From NCBI RefSeq assembly GCF_020536995.1, contig NC_068357.1:68632230-68696229 (forward strand): a DNA stretch of 64,000 nt. The letters run 5' to 3'. Below the pieces are notes generated by a model that saw only the letters and a program-made list of their open reading frames with translations, was not told the origin of the DNA and made no database searches. The position numbers were made by a program, and so were the translations under genes. This document shows positions 58,067 through 64,000 of the stretch, one piece after another (positions within the stretch are counted from its first letter, which is position 1; each line of letters begins with the position of its first letter). This DNA comes from Dreissena polymorpha (taxonomy: Eukaryota > Mollusca > Bivalvia > Myida > Dreissenidae).

Positions 58067-59980
58067 CTTAATTGAAAAATCTTCATGGCATCCGAAAACG
58101 TTGCGCCATCCTTCTCCAGCAGTGGAACCGTATCTTGAAAGAGTCCCACCTGACACGAACTAGTAACTGAAATAAAAATAAATTAAACACTACTTTATTG
58201 AAAATATACACTTTAGTATCATTTTAACCAACGATAAGGGGCGATAACAGATAAATAAAATAAACACGTATTAGCATTTATACCGGTAGGTAAATTAGAA
58301 TACGTCCTTTTGCAAGAAAATGTCAGAGTTTACGTTAAACAGCTGCACTGAAAAAAGGGATAAGATTATGTAAGACCGTAGTTACTGCCTTTAGTTAACC
58401 GTAATGCTGATGGAAAACAGAACGAAAACGCTATCGAGTAGACTTGTTTTTAGAGCTAATTATTAAGGCGTTTTAACAATGCTCACGCTGACTCGGACGA
58501 CTCGGACTCGCTGTACCAGCACCGTCGACCCGCGTCAGTGTTTACGCTAGCGGGCAAAAAAGTGTGTCCCTCGCAGTAAAAACTGAGGAGCCTTGCCAGA
58601 GTTAAGCAGACAGACACAGACAGAGCGTCAACAACATTAAAACGTCCTAGCTCTACAAATCAAGTCGAATGGACAGTGTTGTCTTTCTGCGTACCAACAG
58701 CAGTACTGCTTACCAAAGGAACTCAACGACAATCGCACATCACAATTGTCTCTTTAATCACACCTGCCTTACGTCAATTTAAAAAAAGATATATTACCAC
58801 TTATCTTTGTATTAACAGCAGTGGCAGAGATGACATTTCAACGATCCATACTTCGGTCTTTTTACTGTGACCTCCAGCAGTTGGTCATGGTGTTTCCGAT
58901 CCCATAGCGAGTTACTGTCTGTATCCAAATAAACGGACAGCTGTTCGAAAAAGATGTTGAAGATGACACCCATTTACGTATATTAAATACAGACAAAGGG
59001 CATGTCGCCAATATGTTTTGTCGAAATCTATTGATTAAAGTTTTAAAGTGTTCCAAATCAACATGTGATTCAATTTTTCCAAATTAGTTGCAGCGCGACA
59101 ACCTTTTATTTACGATAAAAACTGTCAGTTTTGAAAGTTCAAAATGAGTGGATTCCGTAAAAGTATTCATACACTTTTTGGCACACAAGTGCATTGTTAA
59201 ATGGCTATCGCTTTCATGTGGAAAATAACAAACATATAAATGTGTGTTTATGTTCTGCTTAAATTCGTTAATATACTCGTTGTTTTCAATACTTTTAGCG
59301 GTGTTTTAGTCAACAAAATATTTGTTCGTTCTTTTTCGTTTTACGTGATACATGTGTATTTTTTTCATTTTGCTCAACCAAACTTTTTAACACTTATCAC
59401 ACTTACAAGCACTGTCACAATTGCAAAGCATCCGCAAATAAGTAATAAGTACATGTAGTAAACATGTATATTTACCTAATCAGGCGAACTGCACATCCAT
59501 TCATTTCAATATCCCAACAACCATTGATCAACCCTATCAAGTTTCACACCTTGATAAACCACCTGATCACATCTCAGGAAGGTGTAACGTCCCACTAGCT
59601 CAAATAAAAAAAATAAAGAAGGGGTGCAAAGATGGGCACTGTCAATTGTATTTAATACAGCAATTATCAGCTTATTCACACAACTGAAGCATTGTGTCGA
59701 ACTGTTCATGTATGATTAAAAAAAGGATACTTTACATATTTTGTGATTTTAAATCTGCATTAACTGTTGTCCTATGATCTAACCCTAGGCTTGAAAGAAT
59801 ATATAACGTATAATAATTATATAAAAAGAATCGCTGAATGATATTTGGATGGCACCAGTCGAATTTTAACGAATCCTTTCAACGTTAACACACACCTAGT
59901 GATATATATTTTTTAGTTTGGCCGCACACCGTCAGATCGTCGGTGGTATTTTTTTTACTTGATCGGACGAAGGTTATTAA

Positions 59981-60490
59981 AGGGATCTTTTCACGCTTTG
60001 GTAAATTGACAAAATTGAAAAAAGTTGTTTCAGATTCGTAATTTTTCGTTTTAGTTATAATATTTGTGAGGAAACAGTAATACTGAACATTAACCATGCT
60101 CTAATATAGCCATTATATGCATATTTTGACGATTTTAAAACCTAAAAATTATAAAGCGTTGCAACGCGAAACGATTGAATAATTTGGAGAGTTCTGTTTT
60201 TGTCGTTAAATTTTGTGAAACTACGAAGATTGCTTATATAAGGTATAAAATACATCAAGATTGTGTACTCGGCGGAATAGCTCAGTAGGCTAAAGCGTTT
60301 TTACTTCAGGACTCTGGCAGGACTTCAGGGGTCACTGGTTCGAAACCTGCTCCGGGCAATGTTCTTTTCCTTTTTTTATTTTTTTTCTTGATTTTTTACT
60401 GGAGCTTTTATTATCCAATGTTTACATTTATCAATATAAAGCATTTAATGAATAAGTTAAAAAAATGCCCAAATCTGTGAAAAGGCCCCT
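59981..60490 (-). mobile_element. TTAA-type element with internal tRNA-like promoter, copy 4
   Basis: Identical to 51026-51535 and carried by the 8.95-kb duplication. It is not a separate insertion. Confidence 0.9.
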
Positions 60491-61016
60491 TTAAAACATC
60501 CTCCAATTTCAAATAAGATCGTGGCGACAAATTATGCAACGAAAGGCACTGAGCAATGTTCAATAGACTGATGAAAAGCAAGAGTTTAGAAAACCCCACT
60601 AATCACCCGGTACAAACAACGCTGGTCCATTATATCAACCAATTAAACAAATATAGCTTACTTTAAATAATAACGATTCATACGGTGTGTGGCTTAGAAA
60701 GAATTATAAATGGGTCAGCTTTATTTGTACCTGCAGATTAGTGTGTTTTTCCAAAAAGGTTTTTTTCCGGGATACATATATTATCGCCAAGGTATCGGAC
60801 GGCCACCAGTACAGTCATCCAAAAGCCCTTATTTTACGGGCGGCGGCCTAAACTCGATTCATCTTTTAGTGAATTTCCTTTGCAATAATCATGCATGCGC
60901 GACGACCCTCACATTCACATCGGTACATTTATACTTTTATTTAGATTGAAATGCATGCCCCATTAGTAGTTCATTACATGTATACATGTAAGCGTAAAAT
61001 ATATATAAATATTATA

Positions 61017-61374
61017 CAGTGATCCAGCTAGGATTTAAAATGGCCAGGGGGGCTTTTTTGTCAAAAGGGCACTCTCGACACGCCTGTATTTTGTCAAAAG
61101 GGCACTTTTTAGCGCGCGGGTGTTTCTGGAATGCTTCCTGTTGCATGTTAATTTATATGTTATTTATAATTGTTAGAATATATGTTTCCCATTATTATTA
61201 AACCATTCAAATATAATGTGTACATTGAGGTATAAATTAATTACAATGTAATAAGAGATTAATTAAGGATCATATGTAAAAAATAAAAACAATTTAAGGG
61301 CAGGGGGGGCAGGGCGGAGGTTCGGGAGGGCAGGGCGCCCTTCAATTTAGGCCTAGCTGGAGGCTGGAGCACTG
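61017..61374. mobile_element. hAT-like element, duplicated copy
   Basis: Copy of 52062-52420, one A shorter in a homopolymer. Confidence 0.5.
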
Positions 61375-62177
61375 TTTAATTATAAACGTGGCATTGACCT
61401 ACCGGTTGCGATCCGTTTCGTCACAACCCACTTATCAGACCCGCAGACTAGACGCACGCAAGAACGCAGGGCAAATACATACATTTGATGAAACTTTGTG
61501 AAGTCAGCTCGGACACCGTTAGGCTGACGCAAGGGTACATCACTTTTGACGTACGTTTATTAATTTAAATAACGACAGAAGTGGATCTGCGAATGATGCG
61601 TTGACATGCTGCACCGTACGTCAGTCGGTTGTTGTGAACTATGTAGTTTACTGTTAACAACCCCGAATATACTACCAGAAAAGAAAACAAAAAATATATA
61701 TATTTTTTAAAGATATTAGGCGTTTATCCTGACTTTGAAATAAAGGTAGAACATTGACGTTTAAAAACAAAGGTTATAGTATTGATGTGCTCTTTTTTCA
61801 CTGAATAGTATATCCACCGCATGAAATGTTTGTTATGAAGTGCACAAATTTTAAAACACACAACAGTGTTCGTAGATATAAACAAATTTTACTACGTGAG
61901 ATCACATCACATGGTTTATTATGAATTTATTTCTTCGTCATCGAACCATGTGGTATGTTGATATTTAATTAAGACGCAGTTTCTTTGCACACATTCAAAT
62001 AACACGGTAACATCCGCGTCATGCGAAAATGGGTCTTATGGCATTTGCGGAAAGCGTAGCTTAAGCCCAGCCTGCGCACTTATGCAGTCCGATCAGGGGC
62101 TACGCTTTCCGCTATAAAAAGCACACAATGTATCGTGGTATCTCCAGAGAAGCCTATTCACTATGCATGTCCTGACA

Positions 62178-64000
62178 GGTTACGCATGCGCAATTAATTT
62201 CCTTCTATATTACATATAAAATAGTTGAAGTTCGATATCAATTTTTACCATGATCAAGCGCATACCCACTATATCATCATACATCATTGGAAAGATTAAT
62301 GCATAATCTTTTGAAAAAAATGCATGTCATTAAATTCTATACGCGCAAACTCAAAATATTTACCTTAGAATAGGCAAACCGGTTTTGACAGCTGTGCAGA
62401 CAACCATTTTGGGCTCAAATAGTATGACCTACTTTCGAAGCCGGGAACCATCAACACAAAAAGTAGAGCACAAAAATGGCTTATTTTCTTATTGCTTACA
62501 AATATACCTTCAAGTTGATACCAAAACCAACCATTTGCAATGTATTTTACAAATCCTAGGCAGCATGCACTCAACAATGTGTGCTAAGTATCAAACTGAC
62601 TGCATGTAACCCTAAAAACAGGAGTTCCGGTTTGGGGTTATGTGACCTTTAAGAGAACCCAACCCCTTCAAATTTAAATTAAAGGCACTTTTCCCACAGG
62701 TATAATCTGTTTTGAGAAAGATCACAAAGTTCCGGTACAATGACACACAGATTAATTCATAAAAGTTGCCGTTGAAAGCGCCATGCGTAACAGCGTTTCG
62801 CGTCAAGAATTAAGGTAGAAAAGCCAAACTCGGTTACATCATACATGCAGCACTTAGACTCCATACAAGGCATGTCTTTCGATTCTAATAGGCAAAGCTT
62901 ATCTTACATATGGCTTAATAAGTGAAAAAAATCATCAATGGCAATATTTGTGCATCAAAGCAGGTTTTGAACTGGATTCGAACAAACTTTTTATATTTTT
63001 TTTGCACATTTTAGGTAAAATCCATGTAGAAGCAGCAATGCTGATGTCATTTGACCCAACAAAAGGGCTCGCTTGCATGGAAAAACAACACACTTGGCTT
63101 CCTGACTAAAAAAAGTCATCGTCAGACATGAGCTTTAAGTCTTTTGTCACACCTGGACCTATGATTCCTCGGCTCGAGTTCCGTCTAGGGCAGGCTCCGG
63201 AAAGTGTCAGTCTGGCCCGGGTGCTCAATTCCGTGTAATCTGAGAAAACAAAAAAGGTTTTTTGTGCGCATTTGCCCATTACGGTGCCAACTAATGTAAG
63301 TTAGATACAATTAGAGTAAGCTTTCAATAGTCTTTCTCGCTTTATTTGCTGCAAATGGTTAATTCACCACGCCGGCATCACATTGTCGGGCACACCGGCA
63401 AAGTTATCGCCACAAAGTTTGGTTTCAGAGCTGCAGTCAATGTAAAACACACAAATTTCCTAATTTTGGTGACAAAAGTGTGCCAGGATATCAAAGAAAT
63501 CATTTTACAATAGATTTAATTGAAAATAACGGCGTACTAACCTGCAAAGACACCGATCCTCTCGACACGACTGGGCGAGTGTTGAGGGCCGTCTCCGAAT
63601 CAGTCACACTGTACAGTTTTTGATGGCCTGTCACTTCAGCCGGACTTGTAAACCAATTGGACGACAGTTCAGGCAGAGCTATAGACCCATTTCGACACCG
63701 CCTACAAATGCACACTTAGGTTTACGCATAATATTAAGGTCACTTAAATACAGATTCCCTGGTGTTTTTCATGCAGGGTCTATCGCAACAACATTCTTCC
63801 AGGAAAGAAAGCATAATATTATTATCATTTTTGTGTTTTCAGCTGAATACTTGATTTTACTTGAACTCAGCGAGATATCCAAACAGGTAAAATAAGGCAA
63901 AGTAGTGTTATTCTGAGTAGATCTGCCTGAATGGGTTGAAGGCGAAGGCGGATAGAAGTGTAGGTCCAAAATTGGCGGGCATTTTTAACAGAAAAAGGCT
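62178..64000. mobile_element. LTR-like element, duplicated copy, cut by window end
   Basis: Left terminal repeat 62178-62647 followed by the same internal region as the copy at 53224. The right terminal repeat would be expected just beyond the window, near 64327. Confidence 0.7.

Larger units (their letters stand above)
56040..64000. repeat. Tandem duplication, 8.95-kb unit, copy 2 (runs off the window)
   Basis: Repeats 47100 onward. Between 56040 and 56340 it differs from copy 1 by many short deletions (for example ATACATCGAG to ATACCGAG, and AATACAATTG to AATACATTG). After that it is nearly identical up to the window end. Confidence 0.93.

Overview
The window is eukaryotic, AT-rich and intron-rich, and reads as a bivalve mollusc. 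Coding exons are short and separated by introns with GT/AG ends. The intervening DNA holds tRNA-derived SINEs, TTAA-target inverted-repeat elements and a palindromic repeat carrying GTGTCGTCCC, which I associate from memory with heterodont bivalves such as Dreissena. That species-level link was not checked.

Two host genes can be rebuilt with confidence, both on the minus strand. (1) 9328 to 501: a complete 16-exon sodium-coupled monocarboxylate transporter of the SLC5A8/SLC5A12 type. It has 604 codons plus a stop, and every splice phase agrees. (2) 19546 to about 15933: a small four-EF-hand, calmodulin/troponin-C-like calcium-binding protein. Its first two exons are present a second time at 26621-25720, because a 7,075-bp segment (17950-25024) is repeated head-to-tail at 25025-32100. 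The 5' flanks of these two genes (about 9470-11515 and 20085-22410) are diverged copies of each other in the same orientation.

From 31.4 to 43.5 kb the sequence is mostly mobile DNA: a long-TIR element cut by the edge of the 7-kb duplication; a 33.2-39.7 kb interval with inverted GGTTAAAGTTACCG-type ends that holds RecQ-like helicase exons (minus) and a separate start exon (plus); a 485-bp TTAA element nested in a palindromic repeat; and a 2A-like VEFNPGP motif. A short, unrecognised minus-strand gene model lies at 43558-46346, and its first exon is locally duplicated.

From about 47.1 kb to the end, an 8.95-kb block is present twice in tandem (47.1-56.0 and 56.0-64.0, the second copy running off the window). 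It carries an eight-unit ~190-bp minisatellite, a CAT/ACC microsatellite, a TTAA element with an internal tRNA-like Pol III promoter, a hAT-like element and a young LTR-like element. The left edge of the second copy is littered with one- and two-base deletions while the rest is almost identical, so an assembly join must be considered before treating the duplication as real.
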